A stretch of 64,000 bases of DNA from Halicephalobus mephisto (taxonomy: Eukaryota > Nematoda > Chromadorea > Rhabditida > Panagrolaimidae): positions 149,875 to 213,874 of the forward strand of contig SWDT01000077.1 of assembly GCA_009193035.1 (NCBI GenBank), written 5' to 3'. The position numbers were made by a program, and so were the translations under genes. The notes beneath the pieces are model-generated. The model was not told where the DNA came from. It saw only the letters and a list, made by a program, of their open reading frames with translations, and did no database searches. Numbering within the stretch: position 1 is the first letter of the stretch; each line of letters starts with the position of its first letter. Positions 22,178-34,262 of this stretch are shown here, in pieces.

Positions 22178-22335
22178 CTGCCTGCAGGGGCGATTTGGCA
22201 ACAGGCCATGCGGGAGTTTTGTTTCCAGCCGCGCACGCCAGGAGTCGTCCCGGGATGAAGTCACACACAGGTTGTCATCAACTTGATGTTGTGAATCATT
22301 TTTATCAAATTCAACAACAGGAGGTGGTAGGATTC
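22178..22335 (-). other. Exon-like island upstream of ref-2
   Basis: On the minus strand a frame reads FGILPPPVVEFDKNDSQHQ ... SSRDDSWRARLETKLPHG, after a possible AG acceptor near 22345. GC content is far above the flanks. Part of it (FDKNDSQHQVDDNL) resembles a frame at 23085-23040 (NDKNDPQNRVEDEL, then stop). I do not recognise a family; it may be a fragment of a broken gene. Confidence 0.3.
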
Positions 22336-22403
22336 CAAAACTGTCTTCAAAAATTTTGTTTAATTTTAATACTTTTTTTTCAAGTTATTTTGTACAAAAA
22401 AAA

Positions 22404-23015
22404 GTAATTTTTAGTTCAGTAAGAAACAAAAATCGTCACTATTGTATTATATTTCCGTCACAAATTCTAAATATTCATAAAAATGTGACGATTGTGTTAC
22501 ATTTCGCAATTGTTACAGAACTTACTTTTTTTGTGAAGAATTGGCGGAATGTTTTCTTTGCCAATAAGGAGCAAAGTGTTCTTATTGCCACAGATTGGTG
22601 AAATGTTCTTATTGCCATATCTTTGGCGAAATGTTCTTATTGCCACATTCTTGGCGAAATGTTCTTATTGCCACATTCTTGGCGAAATGTTCTTATTGCC
22701 ACAGATTGGTGAAATGTTCTTATTGCAATATCCTTGGCGAAATGTTCTTATTACCACATTCTTGGCGAAATATTCTTATTGCCATATCCTTGGCGAAATG
22801 TTCTTATTGCCACATCCTTGGCGAAGTGTTCTTATTCCCACATTCTTGGCGAAATGTTCTTATTACTACACAAAAAAGCGTAACTTTTATTCCAGTAAAA
22901 AAGTACAAATCGTCACTATTATGTTATATTTTTGTTTCAAATGCCAAATATTTATGGTAAATGTGGCGATTGTGCTACATTTTCGTTACTTTTCGCAATT
23001 CTTACAAGGCTAAAA
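22404..23015. repeat. 28-bp minisatellite flanked by two MITE copies
   Basis: About eleven units of cttattgccacattcttggc+gaaatgtt lie at about 22575-22866 (period 27-28). They are bounded by two divergent copies (22404-22525, 22877-23015) of the inverted-repeat element seen at 1627-1758. The same arrangement at 1416-1758 has only about two units. Long open frames here are just translations of the repeat. Confidence 0.8.
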
Positions 23016-23199
23016 ATTGTATTTTTTATATACAGTCATAGTTCGTCTTCAACTCGATTTTGTGGATCGTTTTTATCATTTTCAAAATTTTTTATTTTAA
23101 ATTTTTTTAACTTTTTTTAAATTTTTTTTATTTTAAATTTTAAATTTTTTTTTATTTTTTAAATTTTTTGAAAACCATCCAAGTATCGTAATCAAGAGA

Positions 23200-23425
23200 T
23201 TAACTCGGAAATATGTTACAAAAACTTTTATTTTTCCCTTTGGGAATCCTCTTTTCCGTTTTCCGACCATGTTCCCTCCAGGACAAATCTCTCCATGTAA
23301 TTCCTTTTGGATAACTTTTTCCCGCTGGTACATAATTGGAGATCAAAGAATTCCGAAAGTGCCAATTGGCTCCTCCATGTTTGGCACTTTGAACAAGTTT
23401 CTTTTTGACTCTTGTTAGGTCAAAC
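23200..23425 (-). other. Exon-like frame, possible 3' exon
   Basis: After a clear acceptor (TTTTTTAACAG at 23426) a minus-strand frame runs 75 codons to TAA at 23202-23200: FDLTRVKKKLVQSAKHGG ... WRDLSWREHGRKTEKR. It is basic and has balanced composition against AT-rich flanks. No matching upstream exon was found; the exon-like start at 24805 does not join it in frame directly. Family unknown. Confidence 0.35.
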
Positions 23426-23499
23426 CTGTTAAAAAATAAAAAAATTAAAAAAATTAAAATTTCAAAAAATAAAAAAAATAAAAAATTTCAAAAAATAAA

Positions 23500-23870
23500 A
23501 AAATAAAAAAACTTAAAAAAATTTTAAAATTTAAATTTTTTATTTAAAAAGTTGAATTTTAACATATTTAAGTTTTTTTAAAATTAATTAAATAATTGTG
23601 TTTATTTTAAATTTTGGATTTATTTATGGAAAATAATAGTTGGAATTAACTTTGAAAATAATTGTATTTAAAAGTAGAATTTAAACGATAAAGTGTTCCC
23701 TGAATTTCCTCTATTGTAAATATGGAAATTTTTAATTTTTTTCTGATTTTCGAATTTCAAAAGATCATTATTGAAAACTGTCGATGGATTCTGAGTATAT
23801 ATGTTTAGAAATTGAAGATGATAAATAAGTTATTTTGAAAGATTATTTTCATTAAGATTTCTTCTTCTGG
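23500..23870. other. AT-rich, no gene recognised
   Basis: Low-complexity sequence; nothing supported. Confidence 0.55.
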
Positions 23871-24330
23871 CAAAGGATTCTGAATATATATTTAAAAATT
23901 TCAATATGACATGAGTTATTTTAAGAGATCATATTCGTCAATATTTATTTCTTTGTAAACAGATTCTGAATATATATTAAAAATTTCAATATGACATGAG
24001 TTATTTTAAAAAATCATATTCCTCGATATTTATCTCCTTCTTAACAGATTCTGAATATATATATATTAAAAATTTCAATATGACATGAGTTATTTTAAAA
24101 AATCATTTTCGTCGATATTTATCTCCTTAACAGATTCTGAATATATATATATATTAAAAATTTCAATATAACATTAGTTATTTTAAAAAATTATTTTCGT
24201 CGATATTTATCTCCTTGTTAACAGATTCTGAATATATATATTAAAAATTTCAATATGACATAAATTACTTTAAAAAATCATTTTCGTCGATATTTATTTC
24301 TTTTTTAACAGATTCTGAATATATGTATCA
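23870..24330. repeat. Tandem ~87-bp repeat
   Basis: At least five copies of a unit with aacagattctgaatatatat, aaaatttcaatatgacat and gtcgatatttatctcc (cagattctg at 23960, 24045, 24131, 24220, 24309). Each ends in a short (AT)n of varying length. Confidence 0.8.
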
Positions 24331-24702
24331 TTGAAGTTTTTAAAATATATATCCAAAATGCGTTAGCCAAGAAATAGATTGTTAAAAATTATCTTTTAAA
24401 ATAACTTATTTATCATTTTAAAGTTCTTGACATAAGCCACTTTAAAAAAGCTATTTTTGTTAATACTTCTTCCCTGGCAATAGAACTTTGAATATTTCGT
24501 AACCATTGTTGGTCTTGATTTTTCCGACTTTAAACTTTCCAAAATTGCTCATTAACAATTATAATGCGATAATTATCTTTTTTTGAAATTTCAAAAACCA
24601 CAAAAAAACACAAAAATAAAAAAAAAGTAAAAATTTTAAAAAAATAAAAATTAAAAAAAAATTTTTTTTTTAAATTTAAATTTTTTGAAATTTCAAAGTT
24701 AC

Positions 24703-24805
24703 GGTAGAAAAAGTTTGTTATTTTCTCTATTTTGTCAAATTTGACTTCAAAAAGCTTTGAAAAGAAAGGAAGCGGTGACAGCAAAGGACCGCCTGGGGCG
24801 CTCAT
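24703..24805 (-). other. Possible first exon
   Basis: An ATG at 24805 opens MSAPGGPLLSPLPFFSKLF EVKFDKIEKI up to a GTAACT donor at 24702. Composition is balanced at the 5' end. It could be the start of a minus-strand gene whose later exons include the island at 23425, but intermediate exons were not found. Confidence 0.25.
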
Positions 24806-24849
24806 TTTTCGTCTTCGTCCGGGTCTTTCTGCACATTGTCAAGAAATAC

Positions 24850-25930
24850 TGTTGACCTCCTTGTTTGTTATTCAGGACTAAAATCGTCGAAATTTTTACT
24901 GTAATCAAGGTGTTATAAAAGCATAAATGTGAATTTTTACGGAATTGTCTGAAAAATTATTTTTGGAATTTTTTAGAAATTTAAAAAAAAATGTTATTAG
25001 AGAAATTAAAATAAAAATCATTGTGGAATAACTTTGGGACGAATTTTTAACAAATTTAAGAATCTCGAAAAATATCAATTTTAAATAATTTTGGAATTTT
25101 TTTTTAATTTTAAAGATTTTATAATTTGTTACTAAATCATTAATTTTAAATAATTTTAATTTTGAAGATTTTAAAAAATTTTATAACTTTTAACTGAATT
25201 TTAAAAGATACTGTCGATCTCCAAAATATCAATTTTAAATAATTTTGGAGTTTTCCGCTGAGTTTAGAAAAACTTTAGAATCTCATACATAGATTTGAAA
25301 GTCTATTATCCTTCATTAAATTTTCGAAATTTTATAATTTTTCACTAAATCCCAAAAACTTCGATAAACTTCTAAAATCTCTACTTAGATAGTTTCATTA
25401 ATCCCAAAATATCTCAAAATTTTTTCGATATTTTACGGTTCTCCAAAAATCCACAAGATTCTCAAAAATTTCAAAATTCTATAAAATTTTATTTTTTTAA
25501 AATTTTTAAAAATTTTTTTGATTACTGTAGAACTGGTAAGAATAAGAATCTTTATTGCGAAAATTAAAAATCAGATCAAATTAATTACCATAATTAAAAC
25601 TGAAAAATTCGGAAAATCAGATTCAAAATTGGAAAATGAAAAAATAAAATAAAATTGATGAGCATCTTGATTCCGAAAAGATGACAAAGAAATGCAAATT
25701 AGTCACTTGATTTCGCTTCTTTGAAATTGACGAATATTGAATCTGTGTCAAAAAATTCAAACAGATGCTTACAGTAATTTCAGACAAAAATTATTCAATT
25801 TTGGTCCTGACATGAAAATTTTTTAAATTATTTTAAAAATTTTTTGAATATATTAGATAAAAAATTTATTAAAAAAATTGAAAAATTAATTTTTTAAATA
25901 TTAAATTTTGAAAATGTTAATTCTGAGAAA
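24850..25930. other. Intergenic AT-rich
   Basis: No gene recognised. The block around 25660-25780 is slightly more complex but has no usable frame. Confidence 0.55.
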
Positions 25931-26400
25931 TTTTTAAAAATGATTATTCGTGTCGGGACCAAAATTGAAAAATTTATTTTTAAAATATTAAATTTTAAAA
26001 ATGATTATTCTGAAAAATTTTTAAAAATGATTATTCGTGTCGGGACCAAAATTGAAGAATTTGGTTTTTTGAATTATTTAAAACTGTCCTATGAAATTGA
26101 ATCAATATGTGAACCGGTTTTATGGGAACAATATACGTCACATATTACGGTATCCTTATTCAAAAATCGAAAATCTAACATGATGATTGAATACAGAAAA
26201 CTTGTATCAGTATCATTTCCGACCTTTGACCTTGAAAGATGCAACACGAAATTCGGCCAAGTAAGTCATAAATCACAGGTTGCTTCGTCAGATCAAATGC
26301 GGATCTCGGAAGGCGTCAATTTCCTTGTCGCCAGCCCCGATGAGACAAGTTTATCTTTTCTTTATTGACATGATCCCACTTTATCCCGATTACGAGAAGA
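25925..26400. other. Tandem motif and complex island
   Basis: Two direct copies of aaaaatgattattcgtgtcg + ggaccaaaattgaa (about 25937 and 26025) precede a 320-bp balanced-composition island (26076-26400). The island is open in one plus frame to TGA at 26366-26368, with no family resemblance. It may be regulatory. Confidence 0.35.
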
Positions 26401-27000
26401 GATATAATTGTCCTCTATTTGGGGAATATTAGGGTTACAAAAAATTAAAACTACTGTAATTTAAAAAATTAAAAATAACAGAAAATTAATAAATATTACT
26501 CAAAAATATAAATAATAATAAAAATAATTTAAAACTACTGTAATTTAAAAAAATAAAAATAATTTAAAATTTATTTAAATATATTACTTTAAAAAATTAT
26601 AAATAATAATAAAAATAATTTAAGATTACTGTAATTTAAAAAATTAAAAATAATAAAAAATTAATAAATATTTTTTTAAAATAATCTAAAATTATTGTAG
26701 TTAAAAGAAATAATAATTTAAAATTTATTTAAAAATATTACTTTCAAAATTACAAAATTTAATAATTATTGTTAACTTAATAAAAATCTAAAAATAAAAA
26801 AAATTTAAAGTATTTTTAAAAACATAAATTTTCTATTTTAAAATACTTGAAAAATTTTTCAAATTTCTGTAAAAATAATTATTTTCTTTATTTTTATATT
26901 TTTAAAATAAAAAATTAAATAAATACGGATCTATCTAAAAACATAAAATAATTCAATTTTCTCCAAAATTGAACTAAAAAAATTCATTCCTATTTCGAAA
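26400..27000. other. AT-rich, 3' flank of GPCR
   Basis: Short tandem units of actactgtaatttaaaaaat type; nothing else. Confidence 0.6.
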
Positions 27001-27065
27001 TAAAAATTAATTTTTTAAATTACTTTTTTGTAAAATAATCATCATTGAAATTTCCGAAAATAGAA

Positions 27066-30000
27066 TTACAAAGAAGATTCGATTCCTCCGGAACTCGGAA
27101 AAGTGCTGCTTTTTGGTCTTTCTGGAGCTGCGATCTTGAGTTGGCCTGTGGATCCGGAAGGAGCGGATCCTGTTTCTCCTACGGGTTCTTCAGGGATCGT
27201 GTTTGCGGAATTCAACGAACTTCTCAAAGCATTCGTCATTGTGTTTCTCTGAAGTGAGGACATTTCGTGATCGATGGAGTTGCTTCCTCGATTCCGTCTT
27301 CTGAGGGACAGAAAACTGGTGTCTGTTGTTTCTCCTCGATAACTGTACTGTAGTCGATTCCCGATTGGAATATTGATCAAAAGTTTCTTAATCGTGATTC
27401 TGTACGGAGCGTAGATGAGGGCCGTGATTATCGGGTTGACGATCGGATTGAGGGTCAGGAGATAAAGAAGGATCCACGCTAGCCAATTCATGATCGTTCT
27501 CTGATGACAAGGCGTCAATTCCCATTCTATGAGGTAGATTCTGCAGATGTTGAAGATTCTGTAAGGAAGCAAGGAGAAAGAAGTCCAGACTGTCGTCGCG
27601 AAAATGAACATGAGGGACTTCATCTAAAAAAACGGGGACTTTAAAGTTCGAATTTGTTCAATTTTAATATCATATAGTGAGTCCAAGGATAACAAGATAG
27701 TAAACTTTCTCATAAACAGTAAATAAGACAAAAAGAAAACTCAAAATCGTGGATTATCAACTAGCAAACAGGTTCAAGTTTTGTATTATCTCAAAGTTCT
27801 GGAATATCCTTGTCCAATTTAATACAAATTTTTCTAGATACAGTCGACTTTCGATATACCGTAATCCAAGGAACTGGGCAAAAATTATGTAAAATCGAGA
27901 GTCAATTTACATTATTTTTAAAAAAATATTGCCAGGACCAAAAAAAATACATAAAATCGAAAATTATGTTAAATCTAAAATTACGTAAAATCTAAAATTA
28001 CGTTAAATCGAAAGTCTACTGTAGTTCTAGTTTAATCTCGCACAAATCATTCTGCAAGATTCCGATCTAGCTTGGTATGAATTATTTATGAAAATCCTAA
28101 CTTTATTCTAGTGTGGATCATTCTAGAAAATTCTAAATTGGTCTGGAATGAATTTTTCCGAATGAATCCAACCTAAATTTTCTTGTAAAATCCTGCTTCA
28201 AATTGGTACAAGTTATTCTAAAAGATCTCAACTCATTCTAGTATAGATTAATTTTAGAAAGATCCTGTCAATGGAGTCGAAGGTAAAAAAGAGGAGTAGG
28301 AAAAGAGAAAGCCAAAAAATACGTGTTCTGCGCTTACATAAAAGAGGAAAAATGGAGAAAGAAAGGTCTCGCAACGAAAGAAAGAAGGGTCTCGCAACGA
28401 AAGAAGGGTCTAGCAACGAAAGGAATCACGCGGGTGGGAAAACTTTGTAATTATTATTATCAATTTTGTAAGGGACAAAGCTTGGTGTTTTTATATATTC
28501 TGACTACGACTCGCTACTATCTACATCTGGTCCTGTCCAGTAGAAGAAGTATAGACTCCGTAAATCTCTTTACATCCTTACCCAATCTAACAAGACCTAA
28601 ATCAATAATACTTTCGTTTCTGAAGATCGCTGGATATTTTAGAAATCGTTCATCTTCTAGAACTTTCCGAAGATATTTGAAATGGATAAATTACACCATG
28701 AACTGTATTGTTTCTACTTTGTTAAGATAAATTAATAAAAACTGACCTTCATTTTGAAAGTAGGCATGTCGACATTGGCCTCTCCCCCGAGATGAACAGG
28801 AGCAGATCTCTTTTGTCTCGTCAATCTGAAGAGGTAGACACTCACCAACAACGACGAACTCACTGGCAGGACGCAGAACATGATCATGAACATATGGTAA
28901 TAGTAGTATTTTCCGCCCGTGAGATTCAATGCACAATCGAGCGTGACGTAGACGATTTTAAAAATCCAAATATAACTGACAAATCTGAAAATCACAAAAT
29001 TATTCATTTATTTTTTTTGTAAATTTTATAAATTCTTACCCGAAAGAAATTATCCAGATCATGAAACAAAGAATAAAAGCTCTTCGTTTGGACATAGTCG
29101 AATCGTACTTCAGAGGCCATCGAAAATATATAAGTTTGTCAATATTCAGCATCGTCAAAGACAATCCAGAAACCGCCAATCCTAACCAATTGCAAAAGTG
29201 GATGACCGTACACAGATGAGCATGCCTCAGGAAAACGTGTTTTCTGGTTAAAAATTCGTTTGGATGACAAAAAACTAAAAATTTTAAATTATTAAATAGT
29301 GATGAAATAAAAATTCGTTTGGATGACAAGAAAATAAAAATTATAAAATTATAAAATAATAATAAAATAAAATTCGTTTGGATGACAAAAAACTAAAAAT
29401 TTTAAATTATTAAATTATAAAATAGTGATGAAATAAAAATTCGTATGGATGACAAAAAACTGAAAATATTAAATTATAAAATAATGATGAAATAAAAAAT
29501 TATTTTTCGAAAATTTTCAAATTTAATTTTACAATTAGATTAATTACAATTGTTATTGAACAAAAATATTTCCAAATTATGAGCAATATTTCTGAGATCT
29601 AGAAGCATACAAAAGTAGTTTACACGTAATGTAGATTTGATTTATCATCTTTAGGATCTTATATCTTCTAATGTTCGTATATTTAAAGCATCTACAAATT
29701 TAATAGTATCAATATCACGAGATTTTTTAATTCCGGATATATTTCTGAAATCTAGAAGCATACAAAAGTAGTTTACACGTAATGTAGATTTGATTTATTA
29801 TCTTTAGGATCTTATATCTTCTAATGTTCGTATATCTAAAGCATCTACAAACTTAATACAGTATCAATATCACGAGATTTTTTAATTCCGGATATATTTC
29901 TGAGATCTAGAAGCAGATCCACAAGTATAAAGGTGGATTATATAAACACGATAATATGGAATTAAATTAAGCATATTTTCTTCGACTTACCAGTGAGAAG

Positions 30001-30302
30001 CAGATCCCCTAAGCTCATGTTGATGATGAACATGTGCATAGTGTCCCCTGATCTCTTCAGTAATTTAAAAGCGCAGAAAATGACCATGACGTTGAATACT
30101 GTAGCTGCCGTGGAGGCCGCTAACAAGAGGTCATCCACCTGGAATTTTTACTTTTATACTTACAGTACACGGTAAATGAACTTACAGTATATTGGAATTT
30201 CTGAAAAACCTCTGGTTGAAAACATTTAGTGTAATTAAAAGACCCATTTTCGGAATATTCTGTATCATTTTCGGGCTCGATAGGATAAGCCAAATCATCC
30301 AT
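27066..30302 (-). CDS. Rhodopsin-like seven-transmembrane receptor
   Basis: Five exons read downward: 30302-30186, 30138-29991, 29274-29040, 28984-28747, 27623-27066; 431 aa. The N-terminus has N-glycosylation sequons (NDT, NGS, NYT). TM1 is LLLAASTAATVFNVMVIFCA; TM2 holds INMSLGDLLLT; TM3 LAVSGLSLTMLNIDKLIYF; TM4 RAFILCFMIWIISF; TM5 HMFMIMFCVLPVSSSLL; TM6 SLMFIFATTVWTSFSLLPY; TM7 LYLLTLNPIVNPIITALIY. This is class A GPCR architecture in the plasma membrane. DRY is replaced by IDK and NPxxY by NPIIT, so it is divergent; the ligand is unknown, possibly a peptide or amine. The C-terminus ends ESSL, a possible PDZ-binding motif. The start is fixed by an in-frame TGA 15 bases upstream. It is divergent from the GNAT gene at 31351. 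Confidence 0.88.
27841..28021. mobile_element. Mariner/pogo-like MITE, 181 bp
   Basis: Starts CAGTCGACTTTCGATAT and ends in the inverse form CGAAAGTCTACTG, flanked by TA on both sides. A related 232-bp copy is at 33148-33379. TA duplication plus CAGTCGACT-type ends are typical of Tc1/mariner-superfamily non-autonomous elements. It lies in GPCR intron 4. Confidence 0.75.
28277..28584 (-). mobile_element. Dispersed 308-bp element, copy in GPCR intron 4
   Basis: On the minus strand it runs GGGTAAGGATGTAAAGAG ... TACCTTCGA and is about 90% identical to 37899-38205. Inside are short cgttgcgagacc tandem units. Relative to host transcription it has the same sense as the copy in the UGT intron. No coding frame is shared. 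Confidence 0.75.
29251..29480 (-). repeat. Tandem copies of a splice acceptor and exon start
   Basis: Four copies of aaattcgtttggatgacaaa + aaactaaaaatt at spacings of 59, 59 and 67 bp. The first is the actual GPCR exon 3 start (acceptor TTTTAG, codons for FCHPNEF); the others lie in intron 2 and three of the four keep an AG. Confidence 0.75.
29572..29935. repeat. Direct repeat, about 160 bp, GPCR intron 2
   Basis: Two long copies and a partial third of a unit with atttctgaratctagaagca and aggatcttatatcttctaat. Confidence 0.8.
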
Positions 30303-30446
30303 TTCAGATGGACTTCAGACCAGTATCTCGACAACGAAAATGATGTCTTCTGTCGAGATCCATCCTCCATCCAGAACCCAAATTGGCTGCGATATAGATT
30401 CAGATTAGGCCAATTTAGGAAGATCAACGATGGCCGGCAATTGTGA

Positions 30447-31350
30447 AAAATTGAAAAACTGTCCGAAAAGAGTGAAAATTTCCGTTATTTTGCAATAAAT
30501 AAACAATCAAACTGATCCATGAAAATCTAGCGATCGATTTTTGGAATTGATCGCTGTGGGATTTTTGAAAATAAAAAACATTATTTAAAAAAAATATTAT
30601 TTAAAAATAAAAAATATCTTTTAAAAATAAAAAATACTATTTAAAAATAAAAATTATTATTTAAAAATAAAAATATCTTTTGAAATAGACAAAACATTTG
30701 AATTTCGATAAATTCTATTAATTACTGTATTTGGATAAAATTAATCAAAATTTTGTAAAATTTTAATTTTTTTCAAATTTATTAAAGTATTTTTTTGATT
30801 TTGGAAATAAATATAAAATTTTGCAGTTTTCGATTTTGGAAAATTTTCGAATTTCGTGTCGAGAATATTTATTTGTAATTTTTAAATAAATATTTTTTTA
30901 TAACAATTAGTTTATGAAATTTTGTATTTTTGTATTTACAGAACTTTTAATTTTCGATTTTTATTGAAAAATTTCCGAATTTCGTGTTGAGACAATTTTA
31001 TCGAAACTCTGTATTGATTTTTTTATTTTTTTTATTTTTTTTAATAATAATTTTCGAGATTTTATAAAAATATAAAATTTCACAATTTTCGGTCTCAATT
31101 GAAAAATTTCCGAATTTCGTGTTGAGACAATTTTATCGAAATTTATACTTTTTTAAATAAATTAAACTATCAAAAATTTTTTTAAATCTGATTTTTTTAG
31201 ATAGTTGCAAAAAATTTAGTAATAAAAAAGTTGATTGACAACATTCCTGTGAAATACAGTGTCTGAGATAATTAGGTTTTTATTTTTCAAAGGTTTTATA
31301 ACCGGAACAATCGTCGATTTTTTTATTTTTTTAATTTGATTGATTTTGAA
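30447..31350. promoter_or_regulatory. Shared intergenic region of the divergent GPCR/GNAT pair
   Basis: The two start codons (30302 minus, 31351 plus) are 1,048 bp apart, so this interval must hold both promoters. It is AT-rich with tandem ttatttaaaaataaaaa units (30590-30690) and two copies of a motif with gaatttcgtgttgagacaat (about 30975 and 31110). No TATA or factor site can be named with confidence. Confidence 0.45.
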
Positions 31351-33582
31351 ATGGCCAGACAAGTTCCATTTTCTGAATTTTCGTCGATTTTTAATTTTCT
31401 TCAAAACCAAATAACGTGGCATTGTGTTCATGCTGTTCTAAAATTCGAACTCGAAGGATTCAATGGAGGAACGTCTTTGGAATTGTTTGAATTTGTTGAG
31501 AATTCAGAATCTAGGAGATTCTACATAGCACTAAAGTATCACAAATTCGAAAAATTGGTGATTGTTGGAAATTCCAGTATTGATGACGAAAATTTCATTC
31601 ATGAAGCTGTCAAAAAAATATTTCCATTGATTTCAAAGAAATTGGAAGCTGAGAATTTGTTTGAAACCATTCTTCCTAAAGAAGCTCATGAAGAGGTTTG
31701 TTAATTTTTAATTTTCAATATTTCTAGAAAATTCTGGAAAATAGATGTTGGGACAGAAACTATAATAGAAAAAGTGAACTTGAAGAGATAGCTTAAATAT
31801 CAGGGATCCTAGAATACTGTAGAAGATGAGTGGAATTCTCAAAAGTATTATGTTGGGACAGAAACTGTACTAGAAAAAGTGAACCTGAAGAGATAGCTTA
31901 AATATCAGGGATCCTAGAATACTGTAGAAGATGAGTGGAATTCTCAAGGGTATTATATTAAAACAGAAACTATACTAGAAAAAGTGAACCTAAAGAGATA
32001 GCCTGAATATCAGGAATCCTAGAATACTGTAGAAGATGAGTAGCACTTCCAGTTGTCTGTTGTGCAGATATGTGCATTGTTTGTCTGTACTTGATTTGTT
32101 AAGTAAAGATTTGTAGTATTCTTCTTATTCCTAATTTTAACAATAGATAACTTTTGAGATTTTTCAAAATCTTTATACATAAAAATGCTGCTAAATTACA
32201 TCTTGGAAATTAGTTGGAAGTTTCTAGAATGATTCATACAAGAGTAAATTAAAACTTTTAATTACAGTTTGGCAGACAATTGAAAATTCTCCAAAGTCAT
32301 CCATATGTCCTCTTGAATGCCGCTGCTCATGCGTTCTACATTGATGAAAAAAAACTAAATTACTGTAGAAAACTGCCTCCGGAGTTCGAAGCTAGACGTC
32401 TCGAACCCCGACATGCGGACCAAATGATGTCTGTATTGCTGCAATTTCAAGAAGGCGATTCTGATCAAGCAGCGTAAGATTTTTATTTTTAAAAACTGAC
32501 TTTAAATAACATTGATTTTGAAATTACAAAAAATAAATCCAATTTTTACAGTATTCGGATCAAAGAACTGCCTTCAATGGGGATCTTTGAGAAATCCACA
32601 AACAAGTTGGTCGCTTTCGAGTACACCGACGGCGTAGGGTTCATCGCCCATCAATACGTTTATCCAGAATACCGCGGAAAAGGTTTCGGAAAAATAGTAG
32701 AGATCCTCATTTGTCAAGACATAATCTCGAAGTAAGTTCAATTACTGCAAATTAAAAAATAAAAAATATTAAAATTTTTTCCAAATAAAATTCTCGGATT
32801 TTTTCAAAACTTTGAAGATTTTAAATTTACAAATGTTGATTCTGAAATTTCCAATCGGATTCTGGAAATTTTGTGAAATCATAAAAAATTTTAGAATATT
32901 CTATTGGATTCTGGGAGATTCTATAAAATCAGAGATTTCAGAATCTTCAACCAGAGTCTGGGAAATTCTAAAAACTTCTAATTCTACTTTAATATAAAAA
33001 ATTAGAAATGTTTAGTTACGAAATGATCTTGAAACGAATTTTTAACATTTTCCAGAATATTTTTTTTCTGATTTTTATTTAAAAATTTGTTAAATGATTT
33101 TGGAAGATTTTAAAAGTTTCAAAAGTCGTAGTTATGGATAAAAATTACAGCCGATTTTCGATATAAAGGAATCCAAAGAACCGGACAAAAATTATGTAAA
33201 ATCGAAAGTCAATTTACATTATTTTAAATGAAATGTTGCCAGAACTAAAAAAAATACATAAAATCAAAAATTGTGTTAAATTTAAAATTATTTTTAATCT
33301 AAAATTACAAAAAATCGAAAATTATGTTAAATCTAAAATTACAAATAATCGAAAATTACATAAAACCAAGAGTCGACTGTAATATTATTTTGAAATAATT
33401 TTTTCAGATTAAAAATGACTCCTTTGAAGGCCGTGGCTGTGGATCGGCCACGAGTAATTTCGATGACTCACGGATCGGGATACTGGAAACTGATACAAAA
33501 TTCCAAAGGAGAGCCAGCAGAAAAAAGATGGGCTTTGTATTCGAAAAATCCAGGAAATAAAATTCATTTTTTCGATAATTAA
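31351..33582 (+). CDS. GNAT acyltransferase, glycine N-acyltransferase-like
   Basis: Four exons: 31351-31695, 32268-32473, 32552-32731, 33408-33582; 301 aa, the usual size of GLYAT-like proteins. The acetyl-CoA loop is R225-GKGFG230 in YPEYRGKGFGKIVEILI. Upstream strands include LVAFEYTDGVGFIAHQYVYP; the N-terminal half is the helical GLYAT N-domain. The C-terminal part has MTPLKAVAVDRPRVISMTHG. The family transfers acyl groups from CoA to glycine or other amines in detoxification; the nematode substrate is unknown. Without signal or membrane segments it is probably cytosolic or mitochondrial. The chosen ATG follows TTGATTGATTTTGAA; no trans-splice acceptor is obvious just upstream. Intron 3 carries a MITE. 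Confidence 0.85.
31735..32040. repeat. Three tandem ~117-bp units, GNAT intron 1
   Basis: Copies share gaagagatagcttaaatatc, agggatcctagaatactgta and gaagatgagtggaattctca. They are high-identity, so recent. Confidence 0.85.
33148..33379. mobile_element. Mariner/pogo-like MITE, 232 bp
   Basis: CAGCCGATTTTCGATAT start, GAGTCGACTG end, TA at both flanks; related to 27841-28021. It lies in GNAT intron 3, 28 bp before the acceptor AG. Confidence 0.7.
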
Positions 33583-33944
33583 AATTTTTTAGAAGTATAA
33601 TTTACAGAGTATTTTTGATTTTCAATAAAAAGTATGTTTATTTTTAGAAAATTCCCAGTTTGTTGAAAAAAAAAATTTTTTTTCGAACAAGTTGGAATGC
33701 TTTAAATTTATTATTTTTCTCTATATAAATGAATGTAATCTAATATTTTTTCTTCATTAACTTGTCCATGAAGCTTGAAAATATAAACCATATATGGTTA
33801 ATCCATCAAACCAATAACAATTAGCGTATTTTTATACATTTTTGATATATGAATCATAAGTGCGGTTTTTTATCTGCTTCACAAAAAAGAATCAAAGGAT
33901 ATGATAAATTTCTATCATTGACATACTAGTGACTTATTTCATTC
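33583..33944. other. 3' flank of GNAT gene
   Basis: AT-rich; no gene recognised. A candidate signal AATAAA lies at about 33624. Confidence 0.5.
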
Positions 33945-34262
33945 ATTATTGATGTAGTAAAGGTGATGACGGAATGTGAGGTGTCGATGATACGATACTT
34001 TGGAAGCTCCTAGATTAGGTGGAAAACTGTTGATTCCTACCATTAGCAATTAAAGCTTGTTTATCTTAACATAAGCATAGAACAAAGAGAGGAAAGGTCC
34101 TCATTTGACCGAAATCAAACTCGAATCAGATTAAAGTTGTATTTTCTCAAAGACTGGTTCTCTAACACTTGAGTCTAACCTCCCAGACGTCGGCTGACTG
34201 GGCGAAGCTTTGGGTATTCTGTCTAGGTCGTTTGTGGTTTAATCCCGACTTTATGCCTACAG
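33945..34262 (+). mobile_element. LINE 3' tail, 5'-truncated copy
   Basis: Same sequence as 4495-4795, starting near attgatgtagtaaa and ending ctttatgcctaca. Together with 34705-35010 it forms an inverted pair 440 bp apart that could fold. Confidence 0.55.

Noticed and set aside
22549..23013. 154-codon frame with repeated MFLLP-type motif
   Set aside because: Produced by a 28-bp repeat; no start context, composition bias only.
28323..28730. 135-codon plus frame in GPCR intron 4
   Set aside because: Lies in the dispersed element; the frame is broken in the UGT-intron copy.
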